Positions 20,036-29,748 of a stretch of 64,000 nt of DNA are shown here, one piece after another. Position 1 is the stretch's first letter, and each line of letters starts with the position of its first letter. Source of the DNA: Pseudomonas fluorescens (lineage in GTDB: Bacteria; Pseudomonadota; Gammaproteobacteria; Pseudomonadales; Pseudomonadaceae). The notes beneath the pieces were generated by a model. The model saw only the letters and a list, made by a program, of their open reading frames with translations, was not told where the DNA came from and searched no databases. The position numbers and the translations under genes are program-made. The DNA lies in NCBI RefSeq assembly GCF_019212185.1, contig NZ_CP078138.1, positions 3,702,501-3,766,500 on the forward strand, written 5' to 3'.

Positions 20036-21430
20036 ATGCCCAACGCTCAACCCACAAAAAGCGCAACCAGCCCCTCGGGACTCAAACGTGTCGTCGCCGC
20101 CGCCATGGCCGGCACCGTTGCCGAGTGGTACGAATTCTTCCTCTATGGCACCGCTTCGGCACTGGTCTTCGGACAGTTGTTCTTCCGCCAGACCGACAAC
20201 CCCGTCGACGGCATCATCGCCGCCTTCGCCCTGTATGCCGTGGGCTTTCTCGCTCGGCCGCTGGGTGGCCTGGTGTTCGGTCACTATGGCGACAAATTCG
20301 GCCGCAAACGCCTGCTGCAACTGAGCCTGGTGGTGGTCGGCATCACCACCTTCCTGATGGGTTGTTTGCCCGGCTTCGACCAGATCGGCTATGCCGCGCC
20401 GATATTGCTAGTGCTGCTGCGGTTGATCCAGGGCTTCGCCTTTGGCGGCGAATGGGGCGGCGCGATTCTGCTGGTGTCGGAACACTGCCCGGACAATCGT
20501 CGCGGCTTCTGGGCCAGTTGGCCACAAGCCGGGGTGCCGGCCGGTAACCTGGTGGCGACCGTGGCGCTGCTGCTGTTGTCGTCGAATCTGTCGCAAGAGG
20601 AATTTCTCGCCTGGGGCTGGCGCGTGGCGTTCTGGTTCTCGGCGGTGGTGGTACTGATCGGCTACTGGATCCGCACCAGTGTCGACGATGCGCCCATCTT
20701 CAAGGAGGCCCAGGCGCGTCAGGCGCAGACCAAGCAACAACAGTTGGGCGTGGTTGAAGTGCTGCGTCATCACTGGCGCGCGGTGTTGGTGGGGATCGGC
20801 GCGCGGTTCGCGGAAAACATTCTCTACTACACCGTGGTCACGTTCTCCATCACCTACCTCAAGCTGGTGGTGCACAAGGACACTTCGCAAATCCTGCTTC
20901 TGATGTTCGGTGCGCACCTGCTGCACTTCTTCCTGATTCCGCTGATGGGTTATCTGTCGGATCTGGTGGGACGCAAACCGGTGTACCTGGTCGGTGCCGT
21001 GCTGACCGCGTTCTGGGGTTTTGTCGGCTTCCCGATGATGGACACCGGCAACAACTGGCTGATCATGGCCGCGATTACCCTCGGTCTGGCAATTGAGTCG
21101 ATGACCTATGCGCCCTACTCGGCACTGATGGCCGAGATGTTCCCGACCCACGTGCGCTACACCGCCTTATCCCTGTGCTACCAAGTCGCGCCGATCTTCG
21201 CCGGCTCGCTGGCACCGCTGATCGCCATCACCCTGCTGAACAAGTACCACAGCTCGACACCCATCGCCTGGTACCTGGTGGGCGCCGCACTGATCTCGAT
21301 TGTTGCCGTCGGCCTGACCCGTGAAACCCGCGGCAAGTCGCTGCATCAGGTGGATGCCGAGGCGGCGGCGCGGATGGCCGCACTGGAGCCTGCAAGCACC
21401 AACCCGCGTCGGGCTGATTCGTTGGCTTGA
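20036..21430 (+). CDS. MFS transporter, metabolite:H+ symporter (MHS) family
   Basis: 464 residues, about 12 membrane segments; ATG 20036 with AGGAAA upstream. MHS hallmarks: [18 protein letters not shown] in helix 1, [20 protein letters not shown] in the loop 2-3 and a related DLVGRKPVY in the second half. The closest known types are alpha-ketoglutarate and shikimate permeases. Within this locus it is probably a second uptake route for hydroxyproline or for proline betaine-like compounds. Confidence 0.9.
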   Translation: MPNAQPTKSATSPSGLKRVVAAAMAGTVAEWYEFFLYGTASALVFGQLFFRQTDNPVDGIIAAFALYAVGFLARPLGGLVFGHYGDKFGRKRLLQLSLVVVGITTFLMGCLPGFDQIGYAAPILLVLLRLIQGFAFGGEWGGAILLVSEHCPDNRRGFWASWPQAGVPAGNLVATVALLLLSSNLSQEEFLAWGWRVAFWFSAVVVLIGYWIRTSVDDAPIFKEAQARQAQTKQQQLGVVEVLRHHWRAVLVGIGARFAENILYYTVVTFSITYLKLVVHKDTSQILLLMFGAHLLHFFLIPLMGYLSDLVGRKPVYLVGAVLTAFWGFVGFPMMDTGNNWLIMAAITLGLAIESMTYAPYSALMAEMFPTHVRYTALSLCYQVAPIFAGSLAPLIAITLLNKYHSSTPIAWYLVGAALISIVAVGLTRETRGKSLHQVDAEAAARMAALEPASTNPRRADSLA

Positions 21431-21502
21431 TTTTCTTGATATGTCCGTTCCCCTGTGGGAGCGCTGCCATGCAGGACCACAAAATTCAACCGGAGCTTCC
21501 CC

Positions 21503-23089
21503 ATGCCCGACATCCTCGGCCACAACTACATCGGCGGCACCCGCAGTGCCGCTGGCACCCTCGCCCTGCACAGCCACGACGCCCACACCAGTGAAGCGCT
21601 GCCGTACGTTTTCATCCAGGCCAACGCCGCTGAAGTCGATGCCGCCGCCCAGGCCGCCGCAGCCGCCTACCCGGCCTTTCGTAATCTATCGGCCAGCCGC
21701 CGCGCCGATTTCCTCGACGCCATCGCCACCCAACTCGACGCCCTGGGTGATGATTTCGTCGCGCTGGTCACCCGGGAAACCGCATTGCCCAACGCCCGCA
21801 TCCAGGGCGAGCGCGCGCGCACCAGCGGCCAGATGCGCCTGTTCGCCCAGGTCCTGCGCCGTGGCGATTTCTACGGCGCGCGCATCGACCGCGCCCTGCC
21901 CGAGCGACAGCCGCTGCCACGGGTCGACCTGCGCCAATACCGGATTGGCGTCGGCCCAGTCGCGGTGTTTGGCGCGAGCAACTTCCCCCTGGCCTTCTCT
22001 ACCGCCGGTGGCGACACCGCCGCCGCGCTGGCCGCCGGCTGCCCGGTGGTGTTCAAGGCCCACAGCGGCCACATGGGGACTGCCGAACAGGTGGCCGATG
22101 CAATCATCCGCGCCGCGGAACAAACCGACATGCCAAAGGGCGTGTTCAACATGATCTACGGCGCCGGCGTCGGCGAGCAGTTGGTCAAGCACCCGGCGAT
22201 CCAGGCCGTGGGTTTCACCGGGTCGCTCAAGGGTGGCCGTGCCCTGTGCGACATGGCAGCGGCCCGACCACAGCCGATCCCGGTATTTGCCGAGATGAGC
22301 AGCATCAACCCTGTGCTGCTGTTGCCTGAAGCCCTGCAGGTACGCGGCGAGAAAATCGCCAGTGAACTGACGGCTTCGGTGGTGCAAGGCTGCGGACAGT
22401 TCTGCACCAATCCGGGCCTGGTGATCGGCCTGCACAGCAGCGAGTTCAGTGCGTTCATCGAACAGCTCAGCGCGCGGATGGCCGAGCAGCCGGCGCAGAC
22501 CATGCTCAACGCCGGGACCCTCGCCAGCTATGCCAAAGGCGTCCAGGCGTTGCACGCTCATCCGCAGATCAAACACCTGGCCGGCCGCGAGCAACAGGGC
22601 AATCAGGCACAGCCCCAGCTGTTCCAGGCCGATGTGAGCTTGTTGCTCAAAGGCGATCCGCTGTTGCAGGAAGAAGTCTTCGGCCCGACCACGGTGCTGG
22701 TGGAAGTCGCCGATCAGGCTCAATTGCTGCAAGCGCTACAAGGTTTGCACGGGCAGCTCACCGCGACCTTGATCGCTGAACCTGGCGACCTGAACGCCTA
22801 CGCGATGCTGCTGCCGCTGCTGGAGCAGAAGGTCGGTCGGATCCTGTTCAACGGCTATCCCACCGGCGTCGAAGTGTGCGACGCCATGGTCCATGGCGGC
22901 CCCTACCCGGCCACCTCCGACGCCCGTGGCACCTCGGTCGGGACCCTGGCGATCGAGCGATTCCTGCGCCCGGTGTGCTACCAGAACTGCGCGGATGAGT
23001 TGTTGCCCGAGGCACTGCAGAATGCCAATCCGTTGGGCATCGAGCGGTTGGTCGATGGGCGCAAAGAGCGTGTGGCTATCAACCTCTAA
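21503..23089 (+). CDS. lhpG: Alpha-ketoglutaric semialdehyde dehydrogenase
   Basis: 528 residues, start ATG 21503 with GGAG 8 bases upstream. Aldehyde dehydrogenase of the 2,5-dioxovalerate type: catalytic Cys301 in QGCGQFCTNPG, Glu264 in VFAEMSSINP, and cofactor segment VGFTGSLKGG. Oxidises alpha-ketoglutarate semialdehyde to alpha-ketoglutarate with NAD(P)+, the last step of trans-4-hydroxyproline degradation. REP hairpins follow. Confidence 0.92.
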   Translation: MPDILGHNYIGGTRSAAGTLALHSHDAHTSEALPYVFIQANAAEVDAAAQAAAAAYPAFRNLSASRRADFLDAIATQLDALGDDFVALVTRETALPNARIQGERARTSGQMRLFAQVLRRGDFYGARIDRALPERQPLPRVDLRQYRIGVGPVAVFGASNFPLAFSTAGGDTAAALAAGCPVVFKAHSGHMGTAEQVADAIIRAAEQTDMPKGVFNMIYGAGVGEQLVKHPAIQAVGFTGSLKGGRALCDMAAARPQPIPVFAEMSSINPVLLLPEALQVRGEKIASELTASVVQGCGQFCTNPGLVIGLHSSEFSAFIEQLSARMAEQPAQTMLNAGTLASYAKGVQALHAHPQIKHLAGREQQGNQAQPQLFQADVSLLLKGDPLLQEEVFGPTTVLVEVADQAQLLQALQGLHGQLTATLIAEPGDLNAYAMLLPLLEQKVGRILFNGYPTGVEVCDAMVHGGPYPATSDARGTSVGTLAIERFLRPVCYQNCADELLPEALQNANPLGIERLVDGRKERVAINL

Positions 23090-23105
23090 CGGCTTTCCAC
23101 AAAAC

Positions 23106-23197
23106 CTGTGGGAGCGAGCCTGCTCGCGAAAACGTCAGCACATTCAACCCTTCCGTTGACTGATGCACCGCTTTCGCGAGCAGGTTCGCTCCCACAA
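23106..23197. repeat. Inverted pair of REP-like elements
   Basis: CTGTGGGAGCGAGCCTGCTC at 23106 and its near reverse complement ending CTCCCACA at about 23194 form a long inverted pair between two convergent genes. Typical Pseudomonas REP/REPIN arrangement. Confidence 0.8.
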
Positions 23198-23224
23198 GAG
23201 CAACCGAGATTCAAACAGGGTTTT

Positions 23225-24232
23225 TCACCCCAACATCGCCCTCAAATCGTTATAAAGCGCCTCTGGAATCTGCACCCCCTCCTCCAAACTGCGAACTCGC
23301 GCCTGGTAGCGCCGTTGCGATGGCAGCCGCGCGCCCTGCCCTTCAATGCCCGCGAACAGCAACTCAGCCCGAGCCAAATGCTGTTCCGTGGCATCGCCGA
23401 GAAAGCGCCGTGGATCCAGGGCAATAATCAACTCGCCATGGTACGGCGATGACTTGCTACCGGCGTCATAAGCCAGCGACTCGGCGCTGGTCAGGTCGCC
23501 GATTAAGGGTCCTGCGATCAGTTCAACCATGGCCGCCAATGCCGAGCCCTTGTGCCCGCCGAAGGTCAGCATCGCCCCAGTATCGAGAACCACATTGGCG
23601 TCGGTGCTCGGCTGGCCCTCGGCGTCCACGCCCCAGCCTTCGGGGATCGCCTTGCCGGCGCGCCGATGCAGTTCGATGTCGCCACGGGCAATGGCGCTGG
23701 TGGCGAAGTCGAAGACAAAGGGGTCTTTGCCGGCACGTGGCCAACCGAAGGCAATCGGGTTGGTGCCGAACACCGGCTGGCTGCCGCCGGCAGGCGCTAC
23801 CCAGGCGTGGCTGGGGTTGCAGGCCAGGGCCACCAGGCCCGCCGCCGTCAGTTGCTCGATCTCTACCCAGAGTGCGGAGAAATGCACGCATCGATTGATC
23901 GCCAGCGCCGCAATGCCGTTGGCCCGGGTCTTTTCCTCCAGCAGCGGCAAGCCGGCCTGGAACGCCAGTTGCGAGAATCCACCGCCGGCATCGACCCGCA
24001 CAATCGACGGCGCCTGGTCGATCACCTTCGGCTCGGCATCGGCCGAGACTTTGCCGGCACGCAGTGAATTCACGCAGCCAAGAATCCGGTACAGTCCATG
24101 GGACGCGCAGCCATCGCGCTCGCCAGCAATCACCGTGGCGGTCACCGCCGCAGCGTGAGCAGGATTGAAACCGTTATGCAGCAGAATCGATTCGGCCAGC
24201 TCGCGAGCTTCAGCCAGGGACAGTCGGATCAT
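23225..24232 (-). CDS. Ldh_2-family reductase, probable pyrroline-2-carboxylate reductase
   Basis: 335 residues, ATG 24232 with AGGAG 6 bases upstream. Malate/L-sulfolactate dehydrogenase family 2 fold with GERDGCASHGLYR (catalytic His region), GAFGTNPIAFGWPR-like cofactor loop (VFGTNPIAFG) and GGHKGSALAAMVE. In Pseudomonas this family includes DpkA, the pyrroline/piperideine-2-carboxylate reductase, and a paralogue in the lhp locus. Here it would reduce pyrroline-2-carboxylate from the 3-hydroxyproline dehydratases to L-proline. Substrate inferred from context. Confidence 0.85.
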   Translation of the reverse strand: MIRLSLAEARELAESILLHNGFNPAHAAAVTATVIAGERDGCASHGLYRILGCVNSLRAGKVSADAEPKVIDQAPSIVRVDAGGGFSQLAFQAGLPLLEEKTRANGIAALAINRCVHFSALWVEIEQLTAAGLVALACNPSHAWVAPAGGSQPVFGTNPIAFGWPRAGKDPFVFDFATSAIARGDIELHRRAGKAIPEGWGVDAEGQPSTDANVVLDTGAMLTFGGHKGSALAAMVELIAGPLIGDLTSAESLAYDAGSKSSPYHGELIIALDPRRFLGDATEQHLARAELLFAGIEGQGARLPSQRRYQARVRSLEEGVQIPEALYNDLRAMLG

Positions 24233-24324
24233 AGTCAGCTCCTTGAACAGACCGTCCAGCCTCGCCCATTGCCACCCGCAAGGCTTGATCGGTTTAGCTC
24301 AAGTCGATGACGAATTCAGCACAG

Positions 24325-25143
24325 TCAACGGATCAGGTCGATCAACTGCTCACGCTGCGCCCCGGTCAACATCGGGCCGAACCCGGCACCTGCGTTGTCG
24401 CTCATGGCTCGCGGCCGATGGGTACCGGGAATCACGCAGGTCACCGCCGAATGGGACAGCACGAATTTCAATGCCAGTTGCGCCCATGTGCTGACCTGCA
24501 CCTGCCCGGCCCAGCCCGGCAGCGGCTTGCCGTTTAGCCGCTCCAGCAGGTCACCACCACCAAACGGCCGATTGCAGATCACCGCCACCCCGCGCTCGCG
24601 ACACAGCGGCAACAGGCGTTTCTCTGCAGTCCGATCATCGAGGGTGTAGTTGATTTGCAGGAAGTCCAGGCGCTCGGTCTTGAGCAGCGCTTCGATCTCG
24701 TCGTAGGCCGAGGCGCTGTAATGACTAACACCGATGTAGCGAATGCGTCCGGCGGCCTGCCACTCACGCAAAGTCGGCAGGTGGCTTTGCCAGTCCAGCA
24801 GGTTATGGATTTGCATCAGGTCGATGCGCTCGGTTCGCAGGCGCTGGAACGATTGTTCCATTTGCGCGATGCCCTGCTCGCGGCCACGGGTCCAGACCTT
24901 GGTGGCCAGGAATGCCGGCGAACGTGGCTCATGAATCGACAGCAGCTCACCACTGGTCTGTTCGGCGTGACCGTACATCGGTGAGCTGTCGATCAGGGTG
25001 CCGCCCTTGGCGAACAGCGCTTCGAGCACCTCAGCCAAGGGTCGATAGCCGGGGTCGGCGCGCTCGACATCAAACCCGCGATAAGTGCCCAGACCGATGA
25101 TAGGCAACGGCTCGCCGCTGCTGGGAATGGCGCGGGTCAGCAT
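24325..25143 (-). CDS. Aldo/keto reductase
   Basis: 272 residues. Two ATGs are in frame; 25143 (MLTRAIPSSG) has AGGAGG at a good 7-base spacing whereas 25149 lies directly on it. AKR features: GLGTYRGFD, LIDSSPMYGHAE with the catalytic Asp and Tyr, ATKVW (catalytic Lys), QIHN in place of the usual xLHx His (Q-I-H-N retains His) and the cofactor stretch CVIPGTHRPRAMSDN. NAD(P)H-dependent reduction of aldehydes or ketones; the substrate cannot be read. It is 92 bases upstream of the reductase gene on the same strand and could be co-transcribed with it. Confidence 0.87.
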   Translation of the reverse strand: MLTRAIPSSGEPLPIIGLGTYRGFDVERADPGYRPLAEVLEALFAKGGTLIDSSPMYGHAEQTSGELLSIHEPRSPAFLATKVWTRGREQGIAQMEQSFQRLRTERIDLMQIHNLLDWQSHLPTLREWQAAGRIRYIGVSHYSASAYDEIEALLKTERLDFLQINYTLDDRTAEKRLLPLCRERGVAVICNRPFGGGDLLERLNGKPLPGWAGQVQVSTWAQLALKFVLSHSAVTCVIPGTHRPRAMSDNAGAGFGPMLTGAQREQLIDLIR

Positions 25144-25256
25144 GGGCATGCCTCCTGGTCCGGTCGCTGGAGTGACGTGGCGGGCTGTTTCTCTTCCTTA
25201 AAGTAGTTGAATGTTGCGGCCGCTGACGAATTTCAGCGGCCGCAATGGCTTGGCAC

Positions 25257-26804
25257 TCAAGCCTTGCTGAGCAAGACTCGGGTTACCCGCCGCTCTTCGA
25301 CCTCGACCACCTTGAGGGTCCAGCCCGCCCAGGTCAGGGTGTCGCCAATCATTGGCAGACGATCCAGCAGGCTCATCACCAGCCCGGCCAGGGTCTGATA
25401 ATCATCCGTGGCCTTGGCCTGGAAACCGGTGTGCTGGCGAACCTGATTGAGGTTCAGCGCACCGCTGACCAGGAAGCCGTCGTCCTGGGTGACGATGTTC
25501 GGCCCCTCGATTTCGCTGGCATCGGGCAGCTCACCGGCGATCGATTCGAGGATGTCAGTCATGGTCAGGATGCCGATGAAGTCACCGAATTCGTTGACCA
25601 CAAAGGCGATGTGCGTCGACTCCTTGCGCATCTGCTCCAGGGCGTTGAGGATCGAGAAGCTTTCCAGCAGGTTGATTGCCTTACGGGCCATGGCCTCCAG
25701 GTCCGGCTGGTGACCGGCCAGCAACTCTTTCAACAATTCCTTCTTGTGCACGAAGCCCAGCGGCTCGTCGACGCGCCCCTCGCGGATCAGCGGCAAGCGC
25801 GAGTACGACGAGTGCATCAGCGTGGTGCGGATGTCCTCGGCGCTGTCACCCAGGTCAATGTGATCGACCTCGGCACGCGGGGTCATGACGCTGCGGATCG
25901 GCCGTTCAGCCAACTGCAGCACGCCGCTGATCATGATCCGTTCGCGACGGTCGAACACCTGCGCTGGCTCATCACCTTCAAGCATGTCGGCGATTTCCTC
26001 GCCCACTTCATCGGCGCTGATGCTGCGCCCACCCATCAGGCGCAACACCGCATGTGCAGTGCGCTCACGCATCGGTCGATGGCCCTGCAGGCTCTTCTTG
26101 CGACGCGAACGGGCCAACTGGTTGAACAGCTCGATCAGGATCGAGAAGCCAATGGCGGCGTACAGGTAGCCCTTGGGAATATGGAAACCCAGGCCCTCGG
26201 CCGTCAGGCTGAAACCGATCATCATCAGGAAGCCCAGACACAGCATGATCACGGTCGGGTGGCTGTTGACGAAACGGGTCAGCGGCTTGCTGGCGATGAT
26301 CATCAGGCCGATGGAGAACACCACCGCAATCATCATCACCGACAGGTGCTCAACCATGCCCACCGCGGTAATCACCGCGTCCAGCGAGAACACCGCATCA
26401 AGCACGACGATCTGCGCGACGATCGGCCAGAACATGGCGTAGGCCGCATTGCCCGAACGCACGGCGACATGGCCTTCGAGGCGTTCGTGCAACTCCATGG
26501 TGGCCTTGAACAACAGGAACACACCACCGAACAGCATGATCAGGTCGCGACCGGAGAACACCTTGTCGAACACTTCGATCAACGGCTCGGTGAGGGTCAC
26601 CATCCACGAGATACTGGCCAGCAGGCCCAGACGCATCAACAACGCCAGGGACAGGCCGATCACCCGGGCACGGTCACGCTGATGGGGCGGCAACTTGTCG
26701 GCGAGAATGGCGATAAACACCAGGTTGTCGATACCGAGCACCAACTCCAGCACGATCAGGGTCAACAGGCCAAGCCAGGCCGTGGGATCCGCAATCCATT
26801 CCAT
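25257..26804 (-). CDS. TerC-family membrane protein with CBS and CorC/HlyC domains
   Basis: 515 residues starting ATG 26804 ([10 protein letters not shown]). N-terminal TerC domain with seven or so membrane segments (about 1-235), including [13 protein letters not shown] and [14 protein letters not shown], whose acidic residues in the membrane are the TerC signature. Then a CBS pair (about 290-420: [30 protein letters not shown]) and a CorC_HlyC C-terminal domain (about 435-515). Same layout as E. coli YoaE/YegH. Probably a metal-ion (Mn or Mg) exporter or accessory; the function of this family is only partly known. Confidence 0.9.
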   Translation of the reverse strand: MEWIADPTAWLGLLTLIVLELVLGIDNLVFIAILADKLPPHQRDRARVIGLSLALLMRLGLLASISWMVTLTEPLIEVFDKVFSGRDLIMLFGGVFLLFKATMELHERLEGHVAVRSGNAAYAMFWPIVAQIVVLDAVFSLDAVITAVGMVEHLSVMMIAVVFSIGLMIIASKPLTRFVNSHPTVIMLCLGFLMMIGFSLTAEGLGFHIPKGYLYAAIGFSILIELFNQLARSRRKKSLQGHRPMRERTAHAVLRLMGGRSISADEVGEEIADMLEGDEPAQVFDRRERIMISGVLQLAERPIRSVMTPRAEVDHIDLGDSAEDIRTTLMHSSYSRLPLIREGRVDEPLGFVHKKELLKELLAGHQPDLEAMARKAINLLESFSILNALEQMRKESTHIAFVVNEFGDFIGILTMTDILESIAGELPDASEIEGPNIVTQDDGFLVSGALNLNQVRQHTGFQAKATDDYQTLAGLVMSLLDRLPMIGDTLTWAGWTLKVVEVEERRVTRVLLSKA

Positions 26805-27140
26805 AGGGATTATTTGCTCTCTCGAATCAGGTTGAACGATTGACGCGCACGACAATGCGACGCCCTGCTACGCAACGTAGGGACGGTCTTCGTCTGGATA
26901 AAGGGGGGTATGTGCGAGCGGCACAGATTCAACGTGAGCGGGTCAGGCCTGTGGGCTATGACCGGGAAAGGCAGATTGAGCGGGTGAAACGCGGGACTGG
27001 GAGGCTCCAGGAGGGTGTTCATACGGACCTTTGATTTATTTCGGCCCATGATCCTACAGTGCTATCAGTCGTTTCTGACAGCAGAGTTATTACAAGATTT
27101 GACAGCCGGCCCCTCGCGCAAGGTGCCGGCCAGACGCTGG
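26805..27140. other. Gene-free intergenic region
   Basis: No convincing gene. It contains the inverted repeat CTACG-CAA-CGTAG at 26868-26880, close to the TerC-type gene's expected promoter, and an imperfect hairpin GCTATCAG/CTGACAGC at about 27061-27082. GCCGGC repeats lie around 27105-27132 just past the small minus-strand ORF. Confidence 0.4.
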
Positions 27141-27224
27141 TTATACCGGGGAGATGGTGGCCAGCGCGCCGATCAGGACGGTCAACACCAGAAATCCACC
27201 GAGGAACATCGACATCTTGAGCAT
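27141..27224 (-). CDS. Small membrane peptide, 27 residues (candidate)
   Basis: ATG 27224 is preceded by GGAGG with 4 bases between. The peptide starts MLKMSMFLGG, is strongly hydrophobic throughout (one membrane helix) and ends TISPV before TAA. Third codon positions are G/C rich. It stands alone in a 510-base intergenic region. I know of no function; single-helix peptides of this size often modulate membrane complexes. Based only on ribosome site, composition and hydrophobicity. Confidence 0.5.
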   Translation of the reverse strand: MLKMSMFLGGFLVLTVLIGALATISPV

Positions 27225-27316
27225 GTGGCCTCCACACAATTGATCGCAGGTTGCCCGTGCAGTGTGAGGCTTGGGCTGTGTTGAAAACAGCGGCAGGTGC
27301 GCTGGAAAAAAGCGTA

Positions 27317-28717
27317 TCAGATGCGGCCGGGGCGCAGGTCTGACGGCCGCAATCCGATCACCAGCGCCAACACCATCAACCCCGCCGCCAGCGCAAACGT
27401 CCAGTGCAACCCGGTGGCTAGCGCGGTCGGCGCGGCCGTGATCAGTTCGCGGGTGCCGGCGCCCAGGGCAAAGACGCTGCCCATCACCGCCGTCCCGCTG
27501 ATCAACCCCAGATTGCGCGACAGGCTGAGCAAGCCGGCCACCACGCCGCGCTGCTGCGAATCAATCGCGCCCATGATTCGGCTGTTATTCGCGGCCTGGA
27601 ACAGTGCATAGCTGGCGGTTAGCAGCAAGATCGGCGCGAGGTAACCGATGATCCCGGCCTGCAGCGGCAACAAGGCCAGCAGGCTCGAAGCGCAGGCCAT
27701 GCCGAGCAATCCGGCGCGAGTCATGGTTGCTGCGCCACGGCGATCTACCAGGCGTCCCGCTGGCGCCCCGCAGAGCGCCGCGACGCACGGCCCTGCCGAT
27801 AACGCCAGGCCGACCGCCAGTGGACCGAGGCCCAGGCCCTGGCTGAGGTAGAACGGGCCGACCACCAGCGTTGACATGATCACGGTCGACACCAACAGCG
27901 TCATGCCCAGACCGGCACTGAGTGGGCCGCTGCGCAGCAGTTGGAAGCGGATCAGCGGCGCCTTGGCCTGCGCCTGGCGCCAGATAAACAGCGCAGTCCC
28001 CACTGCCGCTGGCAACAACAGAGTGCCCTGCCCCCAGGTTATGGCCAGCGCGAAACAGCCCAGTGTCAGCGCCAACAGCAGGGTTCCGGGCAGGTCGAAG
28101 CCCGTCGACGTTCGCGGCCCATCGACCGGCAAGTAACGCCACACCAGCAGGGCATTGAGCAACCCCAGCGGCAGGTTGATCAGGAATATCGCCTGCCAGC
28201 CTACACTGGCAATCAACACCCCGCCCAATGATGGCCCCAGCGTTGTCCCCAGCGCCGACATCGACCCCAGCAGGCCCATGGCACGGCCGCGCCGCGTCTC
28301 AGGCACCGCATCGCCGACCAGCGCCATGCCCAGCGCCAGCATGATCGCCGCGCCCAGCCCCTGGATCGCCCGCCCGGCCAGCAGCCAGCCAAGATTCGGC
28401 GCCAGGCCGCAGAGCAACGAGGCGGCACTGAACAGACCAACGCCGATCAACAGCAGGCGCCGCCGCCCCATGAGATCGCCCAGACGACCAACGCCGACGA
28501 TCAGCGCGGTGATGCTCAGCAGGTAGGTCAGGACCACCCATTGCACCTGAGTGAAGGAAGCGTCGAATGCGCGGGCCAGCACCGGCAATCCGGCGTTGGC
28601 GATGCTGGTGTCGAGGGACGGCAGTAACGTCGAGAGTCCGAGGCTCACAAGGATCCAGCGGCTGGAGGGTGTCAGTCGCGCGACTTCAGCGGGATGCACT
28701 GAATTGATGCTGTTCAT
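27317..28717 (-). CDS. MFS drug transporter, DHA2 (14-helix) family
   Basis: 466 residues from ATG 28717 (MNSINSVHPA); upstream in-frame extension lacks a ribosome site. DHA2 features: LLPSLDTSIANAGLPVL (motif D1 of helix 1), GRLGDLMGRRRLL (motif A), AIQGLGAAIMLALGMALVGD and motif C-like GTTLGPSLGGVL. Proton-driven exporter of small toxic compounds in the inner membrane. Divergent from a LysR regulator 128 bases away. Confidence 0.9.
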   Translation of the reverse strand: MNSINSVHPAEVARLTPSSRWILVSLGLSTLLPSLDTSIANAGLPVLARAFDASFTQVQWVVLTYLLSITALIVGVGRLGDLMGRRRLLLIGVGLFSAASLLCGLAPNLGWLLAGRAIQGLGAAIMLALGMALVGDAVPETRRGRAMGLLGSMSALGTTLGPSLGGVLIASVGWQAIFLINLPLGLLNALLVWRYLPVDGPRTSTGFDLPGTLLLALTLGCFALAITWGQGTLLLPAAVGTALFIWRQAQAKAPLIRFQLLRSGPLSAGLGMTLLVSTVIMSTLVVGPFYLSQGLGLGPLAVGLALSAGPCVAALCGAPAGRLVDRRGAATMTRAGLLGMACASSLLALLPLQAGIIGYLAPILLLTASYALFQAANNSRIMGAIDSQQRGVVAGLLSLSRNLGLISGTAVMGSVFALGAGTRELITAAPTALATGLHWTFALAAGLMVLALVIGLRPSDLRPGRI

Positions 28718-28845
28718 GCCAGAAGACTCCACAAAGACGTTCAACCACAGCCTATGCCCGGCACTCATCAGGCGGAAGACGCAGCAGTTGCACTAGATAG
28801 CTGCATACAACGCCATGTCACTCGTAAGCGTGCTACCGTTGCGTA

Positions 28846-29748
28846 ATGTCCACTCCCGACCTGAACCTGCTGTTCACCCTCGATGCCCTGCTCGCCGAAG
28901 GCAGTGTCGCGCGCGCTGCCCAGCGCTTGCACCTGAGCCCCTCGGCCATGAGCCGGGCGTTGGCACGTCTGCGCAAGGTCACCGGCGACCCACTGCTGGT
29001 GCGCGCCGGTCGCGGTCTGGTGCCGACGCCTCGGGCCATCGAGCTGCGCGAACGGGTGCAACGACTGGTGGACGAAGCACAAAGCCTGCTGCGGCCTGTC
29101 GAGCAACTGGACCTCAGTCAGTTGGTGCGCACCTTCACCCTGCGCACCAGCGACGGCTTCGTCGAAAATTTCGGCCCGGCGCTGATCCAGCGTCTGCGTC
29201 AGAAAGCGCCCGGCGTGCGCCTGTATTTCCGGCAAAAGCTGAACAAGGACAGCGCGCCGTTGCGCGATGGCAGCGTCGACCTCGATACCGGCGTTGTCGT
29301 TCCCGCGACCCGCCCGGAACTGCACAGCCGCATCCTGTTCGAGGATCGCTTCGTCGGCGTGGTGCGCAACGGTCACCCCTTGAGCCAGGGCGAAATCACT
29401 GCCGAACGCTACATCAACGGCCAACACATTCAGGTCTCCCGGCGGGGACTGGCCACCGGCCTGCTGGACGAGACATTCAACCAGCAGGGCTGGCAGCGCG
29501 AGGTGGTGAGTCTGGTCAGCGGATTTTCCGCGGCGCTGGCGCTGACCCGCGATACGGACCTGATCGCCACATTGCCCGAGCGCCACACCCGACACCTGCG
29601 CAATGATTGCTTCAGCTTCGCCCTGCCCCTGCCGACCCCGACCATTCAGCTGTCGATGATCTGGCACCCACGGATGGACGCCGATCCGGCGCATCGCTGG
29701 TTGCGCGCCTGCCTGCGGCAAGTCTGCAACGAGGTGCTCGGCCTCTAG
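28846..29748 (+). CDS. LysR-family transcriptional regulator
   Basis: 300 residues. N-terminal HTH: DLNLLFTLDALLAEGSVARAAQRLHLSPSAMSRALARLR; then the co-inducer domain with a degenerate EQLDLSQLVRTF lead-in. NodD/SyrM-like LysR subgroup by its DLNLL start. Divergent from the DHA2 exporter, which it likely controls; the intergenic GTTGCA...TGCATACAAC around 28787-28811 could be a T-N11-A site. Its stop overlaps the convergent LysE gene by 4 bases. Confidence 0.92.
   Translation: MSTPDLNLLFTLDALLAEGSVARAAQRLHLSPSAMSRALARLRKVTGDPLLVRAGRGLVPTPRAIELRERVQRLVDEAQSLLRPVEQLDLSQLVRTFTLRTSDGFVENFGPALIQRLRQKAPGVRLYFRQKLNKDSAPLRDGSVDLDTGVVVPATRPELHSRILFEDRFVGVVRNGHPLSQGEITAERYINGQHIQVSRRGLATGLLDETFNQQGWQREVVSLVSGFSAALALTRDTDLIATLPERHTRHLRNDCFSFALPLPTPTIQLSMIWHPRMDADPAHRWLRACLRQVCNEVLGL

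Noticed and set aside
23106..23197. REP pair considered as a CRISPR-like or terminator structure
   Set aside because: Only two inverted copies, no regular spacers, no cas genes and no T-run; standard REP pair.
24325..25143. Aldo/keto reductase as part of hydroxyproline catabolism
   Set aside because: Same strand as the pyrroline-2-carboxylate reductase gene, but no known pathway step needs it; left as a neighbour of unknown role.
25245..26843. Plus-strand frame opposite the TerC/CBS gene
   Set aside because: His/Gln-rich shadow translation with no domain; the minus-strand protein is clearly the real one.
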